Assembly: GCA_022071945.1 (NCBI GenBank)
Contig: JAJVIN010000020.1
Coordinates: 106,794-170,793, forward strand
Direction of reading: 5' to 3'
DNA length: 64,000 bases
From: Thermoanaerobaculia bacterium
Lineage (GTDB): Bacteria > Acidobacteriota > Thermoanaerobaculia > UBA5066
Positions 17,329 through 25,850 of this stretch are shown one piece after another (the first letter of the stretch is position 1; each line of letters opens with the position of its first letter). Made by a program: the position numbers and the translations under genes. The notes beneath the pieces are model-generated. The model did no database searches and was not told where the DNA came from. It saw only the letters and a program-made list of their open reading frames with translations.

Positions 17329-17951
17329 AGGACCGTCTCCTTGGGTTGCTCCTGTTTCTCCCGGTGCCGGCCGTGCTGTGGCTCTTCACCCGGGCTCCCC
17401 TCGGAGTCGTCGCCTCCCTCTCCATCGGGATCCTGCTCATGGCCTCGCACCGGCTCTATGCCCGGCCGTTCTCTCTTTCGAGGGCTCCTCTCCGGTGTCT
17501 CTGGTGCGGCGGCCCGGCGAAGGACGGGCCCCGCCTCACCATCGAGGAGCCGTCCGGACCGACGGAGTGGCGGGCCTGTCGCCCGTCGCACGCGGTTCGG
17601 CTGAAGGCCGTCTTCTCGGCGGCCCACCTTGCGCGCTGGCCCTTGCGCATCGGGATCCTGGGAGGGCTCCTGGTCCTGTTTGGAACAGGCGCGGCGACAT
17701 CGCTCGCTCCGGCCTTGCCCGTCCGCTTCACGGATGCCTCGGCTCTCTTCCGGCTCGCCGTGGCGCTCGTCGTGACGCCCTTCGGCTGGCTCGCCTCCTT
17801 GCGGCGACCCGTGGACACGGAACCGGTCCGGGTCCCCTTCCCGCTTCACATCCAGGCGCTGATCGGCACGGCCTTCATGCTCTGGCTCTTTCGCATCGTC
17901 GGCATCGTCTGGCTCGCAGCGACGGCCTCGTACTTCGCCCACCGCTTCTGA
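17325..17951 (+). CDS. Integral membrane protein of unknown function with CxxC
   Basis: A 208-residue protein with about five hydrophobic segments (around 4-22, 24-42, 108-128, 140-160 and 185-205). Between helices 2 and 3 lies a soluble loop carrying CLWCGG and later a single Cys, which could bind metal or form a disulfide. The GTG start overlaps the permease stop (GTGA) and has GGAGGGGGG upstream, so expression is coupled to the amino acid permease. No family recognised. Confidence 0.6.
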   Translation: MKDRLLGLLLFLPVPAVLWLFTRAPLGVVASLSIGILLMASHRLYARPFSLSRAPLRCLWCGGPAKDGPRLTIEEPSGPTEWRACRPSHAVRLKAVFSAAHLARWPLRIGILGGLLVLFGTGAATSLAPALPVRFTDASALFRLAVALVVTPFGWLASLRRPVDTEPVRVPFPLHIQALIGTAFMLWLFRIVGIVWLAATASYFAHRF

Positions 17952-18125
17952 ACCGCGAAAGGGGTGAGTCGGACGGCTTGCCGATCTCGCCTTCCCTCCT
18001 TATTCTTTCTCGTTGACCTTTCGAGGCCAAGCAAGTCCCGACGCTCCCGAATCTCCCCCGAGATTCGAGGTTCGAAGAACCGGCATGTGGTTCAGGCCGC
18101 CCGGCCACTGGAAGAGGGGCACGAC

Positions 18126-18956
18126 ATGACTTTCGCCTTTGAGACCCGAGACGTGCAGATCGACTCTCACTCGATCCACTACCTGCGGGCGGGAGCGGGC
18201 GAGCCGCTGCTTCTTGTCCACGGGATCACCACCTACTCCTTCATCTGGCGCGAGGTTCTTCCGCTCCTGGCCGGGCACTTCGACGTCATCGCCGTCGATC
18301 TCCTCGGCTGCGGAGATTCGGACAAACCTCTCGACGTTCCCTACTCCCTGAAGGCTCACGCGGAGAGGGTCGCGCGTTTCATCGAGGTCCTCGGGATCGG
18401 GCCCGTTCACTATGCCGGGCACGACCTCGGCGGAGGGATCGGTCAGATCGTGGCCGTCCGTCACCCGGAACTCCTCAGAGACCTGATTGTGTTCAACACG
18501 GTCGCCTACGATTTCTGGCCGGTGCAGCCGATCACGTCTCTGAGGACTCCGATCATGCGGGAACTCCTGATGGCCGCGGTGAACCTCGGCGCCTTCGAGC
18601 TGATCGTGAAGCGCGGCGTCTTCCACAAGGAGAGAGTCACCCCGGCGTTGATGGAGTCCTTCATGAAGCCCCTCCAGACGCCCCAGGGCCGCAAGGCTTT
18701 CCTCCACTTCGCGCACTGTCTGGACAACCATGACCTCACCGAGATCGCCGGAGAGCTTCGCCGGCTTCAGATGCCGGTCTTGATCGTGAGGGGAGACGCC
18801 GACGTTTATCTTCGTGCCGCCATCGCCCAGACGCTCCACGAGGAGATCCCGGGATCACGGCTCGTTCGCGTGGCCTCGGCCGGACACTTCATCCAGGAGG
18901 ACGAGCCCCAGATCGTCGCGGAGAGCATCCTCGATTTCCTCGGAGTCCGTCCGTGA
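18126..18956 (+). CDS. Alpha/beta hydrolase of the haloalkane dehalogenase / epoxide hydrolase type
   Basis: This 276-residue protein has the alpha/beta-hydrolase fold with oxyanion motif LLLVHGITTYSF near residue 25 and a nucleophile elbow AGHDLGGG in which the nucleophile is Asp100 rather than Ser. An aspartate nucleophile marks haloalkane dehalogenases and epoxide hydrolases. The catalytic His lies in SAGHFIQED near the C terminus. The substrate is unknown. Start ATG 18126 has AGAGGGG upstream. Its stop overlaps the GTG of a hybrid histidine kinase gene, so the two are translationally coupled, an unusual pairing. Confidence 0.82.
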   Translation: MTFAFETRDVQIDSHSIHYLRAGAGEPLLLVHGITTYSFIWREVLPLLAGHFDVIAVDLLGCGDSDKPLDVPYSLKAHAERVARFIEVLGIGPVHYAGHDLGGGIGQIVAVRHPELLRDLIVFNTVAYDFWPVQPITSLRTPIMRELLMAAVNLGAFELIVKRGVFHKERVTPALMESFMKPLQTPQGRKAFLHFAHCLDNHDLTEIAGELRRLQMPVLIVRGDADVYLRAAIAQTLHEEIPGSRLVRVASAGHFIQEDEPQIVAESILDFLGVRP

Positions 18957-21133
18957 CCCCTGTCGACCGCGTCCAGGAACTGGAGGAGGTGGTCCGGCTG
19001 CTCCAGCTCGAGAACGACAGGCTCTCCGAGCAAGCGGAGGACAACCTTCTCCTCGGCCAGATCGGAGAGCGGCTCGCGACGGCGGGCGACCGGGCGGAAC
19101 TGCTCGCCGCCATGCTCGAGCAGATCTCGCTCTTGAAGGACATCCCGTTCTGCGCCTGCTGCTCCGCGACTGCTACTGGTGCGCCAGCTGCGGCTGGCGC
19201 CCGAATCGAGGCCGTATACGCATCGTTCTCGCACGACCCGGTGGGCCTCGGAACAGTGCTCGCCGTTTCCCCCGCTCTCTACGCCCGGGCGGCATCCGGC
19301 GCCGTTTTCCTCGAGGCCGGCCACTGCGCCCCGATCGGCCTCGACGCCGCCCTGGAAGGATCGTCGTTCGAGGCCCGCTCGATCCTCCTCGCCTCCGCCA
19401 AGACGACGTACGCCACGACGCCGCTTTTTCTCTTCGCCAGCAACCGGCCGGCCGAGGCCCTGCGAGATTCCTCCCGCATCCTGGTGAGGGCGGTCGAGAT
19501 GGCCGCGGCCCGGCTCGACACGCTCTTTCTCGTCGAGTCCCTGGCTCATCTGAACCGGGCTCTCGACGAGAAGGTGGAGGAACGGACTGCGGCGCTGGCG
19601 GCAAGCGAGAAGCGCTTCCGGAACCTCTTCGCGTCGATGCAGGAGGGCTTTGCCCTTCACGAACTGCTGCTCGACGAGGAAGGCAATCCGGCCGACTATC
19701 GCTTCCTCGAGATCAATCCCGCCTTCGAGGCTCTGACCTCGCTCTCGTCCGAGTCCGTACTGGGAAGGACGGCATCCGAGGTCCTGGGCTCCGTCGATCC
19801 GCTCCTTCTCTCGCACGCGGCCGAAGTCGTTCGCTCGGGACAGCCCTCGATGATTCCCGACTATCCGGTTTCAGAGGGACGGATTGCCGAGGTTCGCCTC
19901 TACCATCCACAAGGGCTTCAGTTCGCTCTTCTCCTGTTGGAGGTCACACAGCGGCGCCGGGCCGAGAAAGAACGCGCCAGGCTGGAAGGACAGTACCGGC
20001 ACTCGCAGAAGATGGAAGCCGTCGGGCGGCTCGCCGGAGGCGTCGCCCACGACTTCAACAACATCCTGACGGCCGTTTTCGGTTACTGCGAGCTGCTCTC
20101 CCTGAAGATCTCCCCGTCGTCCGCGGCCGCCAGGGATGTGTCGGAACTGCGCGCCTCCGCCGAGAGGGCCGCCTCGTTGACGCAGCAGCTCCTCGCCTTC
20201 AGCCGGAAGCAGGTCCTGCAGCCCCGCCCCGTCGAGCTGGCGGAAATCGTCCGCGGGATCCGTCCCATGCTCGGCCGGCTGATCGGGGAGGACGTCTCGA
20301 TCGAGTTCGAGTTCTCTCCCGAGACCGGGCTCATCAACGCAGACCCGGGCCAGATCCAGCAGGTCATCCTCAACCTCGCTGTCAACGCCCGCGATGCCAT
20401 GCCGGATGGTGGCGTGCTCACCATCTCCACGAAGAACCTCGACTGTGGCGAGGACTACGTCCTCGAACACCACGTTCTGACACCGGGGCCGTACGTCGTT
20501 CTCACCGTCAGCGACACGGGATGCGGAATGGACGCAAGGACCCGGTCCCATCTGTTCGAGCCCTTCTTCACGACGAAGGAGGCCGGAAAGGGAACGGGGC
20601 TCGGGCTCGCGACGGTCCACGGCATCGTCAACCAGAGTGGCGGTCACATCTGGGTCTACAGCGAGCCCGGACAGGGCACGGCTTTCCGCATCTACTTTCC
20701 CCGGCTTCCTCACCCCGGCGAGGAGATCCCGCGTCAGGAGGAGTCCGAGGAAGCCTCGGGCGGCAGCGAGACGATCCTCGTCGTCGAGGACTCCCGCGAG
20801 GTCCGGCAGCTCGTCTGCCGCGTCCTCTCGGAAAAGGGGTACCGGATTCTCGAGGCCGCGACGGGCGAAGAAGCTCTCGATCTCGCCCAGGCCGAGACCG
20901 GGAGGATCGACCTCCTGTTGACCGACGTCGTCATACCGGGGATGAACGGCCGAAGGCTCTCGGAACGCCTCGCCACCAGCCGCCCCGCGATCAAGGTCCT
21001 CTTCATGTCGGGATACACCGCGAACCTGATCGTTCACCACGGCGTCCTCGACAAGGGTCTAAACTTCCTGCCGAAGCCGTTCGGCCCGGCCACGCTCGCA
21101 AGAAAAGTGCGGGAAGTCTTGGACAAGTCCTGA
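18953..21133 (+). CDS. Hybrid sensor histidine kinase with receiver domain
   Basis: The 726-residue soluble protein has an N-terminal coiled coil (EELEEVVRLLQLE-like heptads), a region resembling a GAF domain (about 40-200), a second coiled coil, a PAS domain (about 215-330), a HisKA dimerisation helix with phosphoacceptor His366 (GGVAHDFNN), and an ATPase domain with N box NLAVNARDAMP, G1 DTGCGMD and G2 GTGLGLA. It ends in a receiver domain with phosphorylatable Asp658 (TDVVIPGM) and KPFG. No transmembrane segment is seen, so it senses a cytoplasmic signal. The GTG start overlaps the hydrolase stop. No separate response regulator with an output domain is nearby. Confidence 0.9.
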   Translation: MTPVDRVQELEEVVRLLQLENDRLSEQAEDNLLLGQIGERLATAGDRAELLAAMLEQISLLKDIPFCACCSATATGAPAAAGARIEAVYASFSHDPVGLGTVLAVSPALYARAASGAVFLEAGHCAPIGLDAALEGSSFEARSILLASAKTTYATTPLFLFASNRPAEALRDSSRILVRAVEMAAARLDTLFLVESLAHLNRALDEKVEERTAALAASEKRFRNLFASMQEGFALHELLLDEEGNPADYRFLEINPAFEALTSLSSESVLGRTASEVLGSVDPLLLSHAAEVVRSGQPSMIPDYPVSEGRIAEVRLYHPQGLQFALLLLEVTQRRRAEKERARLEGQYRHSQKMEAVGRLAGGVAHDFNNILTAVFGYCELLSLKISPSSAAARDVSELRASAERAASLTQQLLAFSRKQVLQPRPVELAEIVRGIRPMLGRLIGEDVSIEFEFSPETGLINADPGQIQQVILNLAVNARDAMPDGGVLTISTKNLDCGEDYVLEHHVLTPGPYVVLTVSDTGCGMDARTRSHLFEPFFTTKEAGKGTGLGLATVHGIVNQSGGHIWVYSEPGQGTAFRIYFPRLPHPGEEIPRQEESEEASGGSETILVVEDSREVRQLVCRVLSEKGYRILEAATGEEALDLAQAETGRIDLLLTDVVIPGMNGRRLSERLATSRPAIKVLFMSGYTANLIVHHGVLDKGLNFLPKPFGPATLARKVREVLDKS

Positions 21134-21168
21134 CACCCGGACGAATCCAGCGCCCGTGCTATTCTGCC

Positions 21169-21321
21169 TTGCGCGCCAGCAGCGGCTGGCGCGCAAGGGG
21201 AGTAGTTCCGGCCGCACCGCGCGGCCGCGGGGAGATCGACACACCGGCCCTGTGGGCCCGGTCCCCCACCCCGAGAGGGGCGAGCGAGACCTTCGGAACA
21301 GGTTTTCACCTGGCCGAGGTC
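21169..21321 (+). promoter_or_regulatory. yybP-ykoY (manganese) riboswitch with alternative hairpin
   Basis: The leader of the TMEM165-like gene contains the two hallmark segments of the yybP-ykoY aptamer: AAGGGGAGTAG at 21195-21205 and GAGCGAGACCTT at 21282-21293, with GATCGACACACC between them. This family binds Mn2+. The 3' conserved segment can instead pair downstream: GACCTTCGG (21288-21296) with CCGAGGTC (21314-21321), enclosing CAGGT/ACCTG, which looks like an expression platform. A perfect 12-bp hairpin (21169-21196, loop AGCG) immediately precedes the aptamer core. The start codon at 21380 lies about 60 bases beyond. Confidence 0.8.
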
Positions 21322-21379
21322 CCGTCCCATCCTGGCTCCCGGCACCTCGACCATCACAAACGTCGCGAAAGGGTACCGG

Positions 21380-21943
21380 ATGACGGCTTTCTGGATCTCG
21401 CTCTTCATCGTCTTCATCGCCGAAATGGGCGACAAGACTCAGCTGGTTGCCATGGCGTTCGCCACGCGGTTCTCTCCGAAAGTGGTCCTTTCGGCCGTCT
21501 TCATAGCCACGCTCCTCGTTCACCTCCTCTCTGTCTTTCTCGGCGAGACCGCCAGCACCCTTCTCCCCGTCTTCTGGGTTCAGCTCCTCGCCGGTCTCTC
21601 CTTCATCGTCTTCGGCCTCTGGACGCTGCGGGGGGACGAGATCTCGGACGAGGAGACACAGAAGAAGAGCCGCTTCGGCCCGTTCCTGACAGTGGCGACC
21701 ACGTTCTTTCTGGCCGAACTCGGCGACAAGACCATGCTCGCGACTGTCAGCGTCGCCACGCAGTACAACGCATTCGTGCCCGTCTGGATCGGCAGCAGCC
21801 TCGGGATGGTCGTCGCGGATGGTCTCGCCATCCTTGTCGCCGGAGTGCTCGGGAAGAAGCTGCCGGAGCGGGCCATCAAGCTCGGCGCGGCCGTGGTCTT
21901 CTTCGTGTCGGGAGCCGTGACCCTCTGGACCGCCTTCCGCTGA
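21380..21943 (+). CDS. TMEM165/GDT1 family cation exporter, probable Mn2+ exporter
   Basis: The 187-residue membrane protein has two internally homologous three-helix halves, each with the family signature E-x-G-D-K-T: residues 15-20 (EMGDKT) and 113-118 (ELGDKT). These acidic motifs form the cation site in GDT1 proteins, which move Mn2+ or Ca2+ out of the cytoplasm in exchange for protons. A central acidic loop (RGDEISDEE) separates the halves. Bacterial members are commonly controlled by the manganese riboswitch, and one is visible upstream here, supporting Mn2+ as the substrate. It converges with the radical-SAM gene 12 bases downstream. Confidence 0.9.
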   Translation: MTAFWISLFIVFIAEMGDKTQLVAMAFATRFSPKVVLSAVFIATLLVHLLSVFLGETASTLLPVFWVQLLAGLSFIVFGLWTLRGDEISDEETQKKSRFGPFLTVATTFFLAELGDKTMLATVSVATQYNAFVPVWIGSSLGMVVADGLAILVAGVLGKKLPERAIKLGAAVVFFVSGAVTLWTAFR

Positions 21944-21955
21944 CCGCCCCGCCGG

Positions 21956-23092
21956 TCACACCCACACGCCCGGGATCTTCCGGCGGCAGTCCGGGCACGA
22001 CCCTCCCTTCAGGTTGTTCTCCAGAAGCGCCATGCCACGCCTCTTGATGAGCGTCCGGCCGCACCCCGGGCAGAAAGTGTTCTCGCCCGGGTGCCCGGGG
22101 ACATTGCCCAGATAGACGAACCGGAGCCCCTGCTCCATCGCCGTCTGCCGGGCCCTCTCGAGAGTAGAGACCGGTGTCGAGGGCAGATTCATCAGACGGT
22201 AGGCGGGATGAAAGCGGGTGAAGTGAACAGGAACTTCCGGCCCGAGGTCGTTGACGACGAAGCGGGCGAGGCTCTTGATCTCCTCCATGCTGTCATTCAA
22301 GGTCGGGATCACGAGGACGACGATCTCGGTCCAGGTCCCGAGCTTCATGAGCCTCCGGAGCGTCTCCAGCACGGGCTTCAGCTCGCCCCCGGTATGCTGG
22401 CGATAGAACGTCTCGTTGAAGCCCTTCAGGTCGACCTTGTAGGCCGCCAGTTCCGCGCAGAGGTCGGCAAGGGGCTGTTGCTGGATCGAGCCGTTCGAAA
22501 CCACGACCGTTCTGATCCCCTTGCCCCTGCCGGCCCGGGCAATGTCGAGGACGTACTCCGAGAAAACCGTTGGTTCGGTGTAGGTGCAAGCCACGAGCGG
22601 CGCCCCGCGCTCTCTCGCGACACCGATGGCGTCTTCCGGCGTCAGAGTGAAGCTCCGCACCTGCTCCGGACGGGCCTGCGCAATCTCCCAGTTCTGACAC
22701 CCCTTGCAGTCGAAGTTGCAGCCGGCGGTCGCCAGTGACAGGACGGGCGAGCCGGGAAGGACGTGGAAGAACGGCTTCTTCTCGATCGGGTCGAGAGCGA
22801 CCGTGCACGGTCGCGAGTGGACCAGCGTGTAGAGATTCCCCTTCCGGTTCTCCCTCACTCCGCACGTCCCGCGCTCGGCATCCGAGATCCGGCAGCCCCG
22901 AGGACAGAGGCCGCACTGGACCCACTCTTCCGGAAGTTTCTTGTACCAGCCCGCCGGCCGCGGCGCGAGACCGCCCTCCTCGACGGGCACCATCGTCCCG
23001 CGAGGGGCGACATCCTGGGCGAAGCCCGGGCCCGCCACCGCCGCCACGCAGGCGCCTCCCAGAGAGCAGAGGAACTCGCGGCGGCTCTTCAC
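21956..23092 (-). CDS. AmrS-like radical SAM protein with Tat-type export signal
   Basis: The 378-residue protein belongs to the AmmeMemoRadiSam radical SAM group. The catalytic [4Fe-4S] motif is Cys125-x3-Cys129-x2-Cys132 (CNFDCKGC). Additional cysteines precede it (C60, C63, C67, C77) and two CxxC knuckles close the C terminus (CPGC and CPDC). The first 25 residues read SRREFLCS followed by an Ala/Gly-rich hydrophobic stretch ending PGFAQD, like a twin-arginine signal peptide. That is odd for a radical SAM enzyme, which needs SAM and an electron donor. Its GTG start overlaps the stop of the DUF362 gene, third in a three-gene operon. Reaction unknown. Confidence 0.85.
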   Translation of the reverse strand: MKSRREFLCSLGGACVAAVAGPGFAQDVAPRGTMVPVEEGGLAPRPAGWYKKLPEEWVQCGLCPRGCRISDAERGTCGVRENRKGNLYTLVHSRPCTVALDPIEKKPFFHVLPGSPVLSLATAGCNFDCKGCQNWEIAQARPEQVRSFTLTPEDAIGVARERGAPLVACTYTEPTVFSEYVLDIARAGRGKGIRTVVVSNGSIQQQPLADLCAELAAYKVDLKGFNETFYRQHTGGELKPVLETLRRLMKLGTWTEIVVLVIPTLNDSMEEIKSLARFVVNDLGPEVPVHFTRFHPAYRLMNLPSTPVSTLERARQTAMEQGLRFVYLGNVPGHPGENTFCPGCGRTLIKRRGMALLENNLKGGSCPDCRRKIPGVWV

Positions 23093-24096
23093 ACGTTCCT
23101 CACGTCGACACGAGCTTCGTCGCCAACACCCAGCCCCAGTTTCTGTGCGTCCCGGATGTAGCGGGGCTCCCTCCCTTCCAGGGCGAGCGATTTCAGACCC
23201 TGCGACTTTCTCCGCTCCTCCAGGACGCGCCAGCCGGCCGCGTCCACGGCGACGATGTCGGTCGAGGCGAGGAAGCCCTGGTACTCCCACGCCCACGCCG
23301 GACTGAAACCCGGGCCCCCGTGGCACTGTCCCGTCGTCCCGTCGACGACTGTCAGCCGGAGCTTCTCTCTCAGCAACGGGAACGCGGACAGGTGTGGAAG
23401 GAACGGATTGCACCCCTCGTCGTGGAGCTTGTTCGGATTGTGGATGGTCCCGTACAGGTTCTTCATTCCGAGAGAGACGCCCGACAGTCCGTGGTCCTTG
23501 AGGAGCGGCACGTCGATGACGGCCGTGAGGTCCTCGACGAGAAGCCGCGCGAACCGGGACGCACCGGGTCCCCACTCTCTGAGCCGTCCCTCGTAGTCAC
23601 CGTCGGTCCCGATGACTCTGGGTCCCGACTGGGACGGACTGAACCCGGCGGATTTCAGTTCTCGCTCCGTCCGGTCCCAGATGACGATCTGCCCGGGCGG
23701 GACACCCGCGACCTGAAGCCAGAGCGCGATCTGGGCCGCCACCTCGGGCCGGGTCGAGAGCCCCCTTCCGGCAAGGCAGTTGACCTTGATCCCGACGACG
23801 TCCCGGGGAGTGAAGAGCTTCTGGAAGGCGTCAACCGCGGTCTTTTCTCCGGCCGCGCGCGAGACGGCAGCCCCAAGGGCCTCCTGGACCTTTCTCATGT
23901 CGAGCTTTCCGGCCGGACGGTCGATCATCCCTTCGCGCCGCGCGATGGCGACGACCGGGCGGGAAGGAGCGGACGCGACGGAGGGAGGCGGACCCGGCAA
24001 GAAGAACGCCTCCGCCTCCCGGACGGTGGCCGCCGAGACTGCCAGTCCCGCCGCGACGCAGCCGATGAAGTCGCGGCGGGTCGGGGCCTCTGCCAC
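23089..24096 (-). CDS. DUF362 protein with Tat-type signal
   Basis: A 335-residue DUF362-family protein. It opens with TRRDFIGC and an Ala-rich hydrophobic segment to about residue 30, which looks like a twin-arginine signal. The body contains VGIKVNCLAGRGLSTRP, DVPLLKDHGLSGVSLGMKN and ASTDIVAVDAAG, segments conserved in DUF362, but no ferredoxin-type cysteine cluster is seen. GTG start with GGAGGGAG 8 bases upstream. It lies between the Memo-AMMECR1 fusion gene and the radical SAM gene with overlaps of a few bases, so all three act together. Biochemical role unknown. Confidence 0.8.
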   Translation of the reverse strand: MAEAPTRRDFIGCVAAGLAVSAATVREAEAFFLPGPPPSVASAPSRPVVAIARREGMIDRPAGKLDMRKVQEALGAAVSRAAGEKTAVDAFQKLFTPRDVVGIKVNCLAGRGLSTRPEVAAQIALWLQVAGVPPGQIVIWDRTERELKSAGFSPSQSGPRVIGTDGDYEGRLREWGPGASRFARLLVEDLTAVIDVPLLKDHGLSGVSLGMKNLYGTIHNPNKLHDEGCNPFLPHLSAFPLLREKLRLTVVDGTTGQCHGGPGFSPAWAWEYQGFLASTDIVAVDAAGWRVLEERRKSQGLKSLALEGREPRYIRDAQKLGLGVGDEARVDVRNV

Positions 24097-24098
24097 CT

Positions 24099-25721
24099 CT
24101 AGTTCTCCCTCCTCCGTTTCTCGTGGAAGACCTGGCCGGTGAAGACGGAGAACCGGGCGCCTTCGCGCCACGCCCCGGCTGGCAAACCCGCCTTGTGGCA
24201 GAGAGCCTCGAGTGTTTCTTCGAGGGTCCATCCCTGTTCGGGCGCGACCTGCGGCAGGAAGAGGGCTCGGCGTCCGCTCTTCTCCAGGACGATCCCGTGA
24301 GTTCCGATCCTGATGTCGTGATACGAGCCGACCGGACGCTGTGGGGATAGGACGGTCACGTGGATGTCGAGACGAGCGAGCTCGGCCTTCTGGACGGGTT
24401 CGAAGCGCGGATCCTCCTGCGCGGCGCTGAGAGCCGCCCTCACGACCGCGAGCTCGAGGGGGTAGGTGGGTTCGACTTGCCCGATACAGCCCCGGAGTGT
24501 TCCCTCTCGCCTTATCTCCGCTGGATCCGTCCGGTTGAGGGTGACGAAGACTGCCTGGAGCCGTTTGACCTCGGGGCCGGCTGGCAACGCGAGGAGCTCT
24601 GTTTCGAGCCCATCCTTCCCCGCGATTTCGGCCTCGAGGACGGCACGGGCGACTCGCACGAGACCGGCCCCGAGCTCGGGAGAGAGCGGCGGGGCGTCGA
24701 CGGAAACCCTCTCCGGTGTGGGGAAATCTGTCATCGGGGCCGCCGGAGCCGCCGGCTCGCGGGTGAAGGCCATCGAGACATAGTCGACCGAGTTGGCGTC
24801 GGCCATTCCCGGAATGTCCGTCGAAGCGTAGTGAGCGAGCAACGTGGCATGAGCCGACGGAACGAGACGCGGCAGAAGCTCCAGCAGGGTCGACAGACCG
24901 TGGCGCCCGCAGATGGTGGCACCGGTTTCCTCGAGGAAAGAGCGGAACCCGGCCGCGTCGACTTTCGCGAGGAGAGCGGCTGCCTTTCCGTCTGTCTCGC
25001 GGATCTTCTGCCGGCAACCCAGGGACATCGGTCCGAACGGGGAGTAGTCGAACCGGGGCCCGTAGTGGATGAAATCGGTGGAGAAGACGAAGAGGGTCTT
25101 GCCGTCGGCGAGGAGGGCGAGCTTGCGGGCCATGGCCTTCTCGTCGTCAGCCGTCGTCCGCCCGGCGAGGATGGGAACGAGCTTGAAGGGACCGAGCGCC
25201 GCCTGCAAGAACGGGAGTTCTATCTCGAGGCAGTGCTCGGGCCGCGCCGCACTCCTCTGCCAGCCGATCCGTCCGCCGTTCAGGAGGCTGCGGACGGCAT
25301 CCCGGTCGACGAGGACGTCGCCGAGCGGTGTCTGGTAGGCCACCGAGTCATCGAGGCCGTACCCCTCGAAGCCCGCATAGTGAGACGGTCCCATGAGGAC
25401 GACCCTCGTGAACTCGCCTGGTTTGAGGAGCCTGAACGCGGCGCCGGCGGCCACACCCGAGTAGACCCAGCCCGCGTGAGGAACGACGAGGGCGACCGGC
25501 CTGCCGGGAGGCACCGGAGCGGTCGAAGCAGAGTGCATGAGGTTGACTGCAGTCGCGGTGGCCAGTGCCTTGCCACTCGGGTACCAGCTCCCCGCGAGGG
25601 CTGACGGTCTCATACCGCGCACCTCCGGGTCCCCGCCGCTGGCCATCGCGAGGGAGAGGGCACCGGCGAGGACACCAAACCAGAGCCCCCGGGGAAGCCA
25701 CGAAGAGAATCGGGATCGCAT
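24099..25721 (-). CDS. Memo (AmrB) - AMMECR1 (AmrA) fusion protein, exported
   Basis: The 540-residue protein fuses two conserved domains. Residues about 35-320 form a Memo domain related to metal-dependent dioxygenases, with VVPHAGWVYSG, GPSHYAGF, STDFIHYG and ATICGRHG carrying the metal-site His and Cys candidates. Residues about 350-540 form an AMMECR1 domain with the hallmark LRGCIGQVEP. An N-terminal signal peptide or anchor (WFGVLAGALSLAMASGG, about 14-30) suggests export. It heads the operon with DUF362 and radical SAM genes; the three domains are known to co-occur as AmmeMemoRadiSam. ATG with GGGGGAAG upstream. Confidence 0.88.
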   Translation of the reverse strand: MRSRFSSWLPRGLWFGVLAGALSLAMASGGDPEVRGMRPSALAGSWYPSGKALATATAVNLMHSASTAPVPPGRPVALVVPHAGWVYSGVAAGAAFRLLKPGEFTRVVLMGPSHYAGFEGYGLDDSVAYQTPLGDVLVDRDAVRSLLNGGRIGWQRSAARPEHCLEIELPFLQAALGPFKLVPILAGRTTADDEKAMARKLALLADGKTLFVFSTDFIHYGPRFDYSPFGPMSLGCRQKIRETDGKAAALLAKVDAAGFRSFLEETGATICGRHGLSTLLELLPRLVPSAHATLLAHYASTDIPGMADANSVDYVSMAFTREPAAPAAPMTDFPTPERVSVDAPPLSPELGAGLVRVARAVLEAEIAGKDGLETELLALPAGPEVKRLQAVFVTLNRTDPAEIRREGTLRGCIGQVEPTYPLELAVVRAALSAAQEDPRFEPVQKAELARLDIHVTVLSPQRPVGSYHDIRIGTHGIVLEKSGRRALFLPQVAPEQGWTLEETLEALCHKAGLPAGAWREGARFSVFTGQVFHEKRRREN

Positions 25722-25850
25722 CTTCTTCCCCCGGCCGAGCGGCCGGCATCATCTTATCGCCGCGCGGGGACTGCGGCGCGTCAAATCGCGGGTGCGAACG
25801 TGCGAGGCTCGAAGCCCGAATCGCTCCCGATTCAGGCTATCTTTCGCCGC

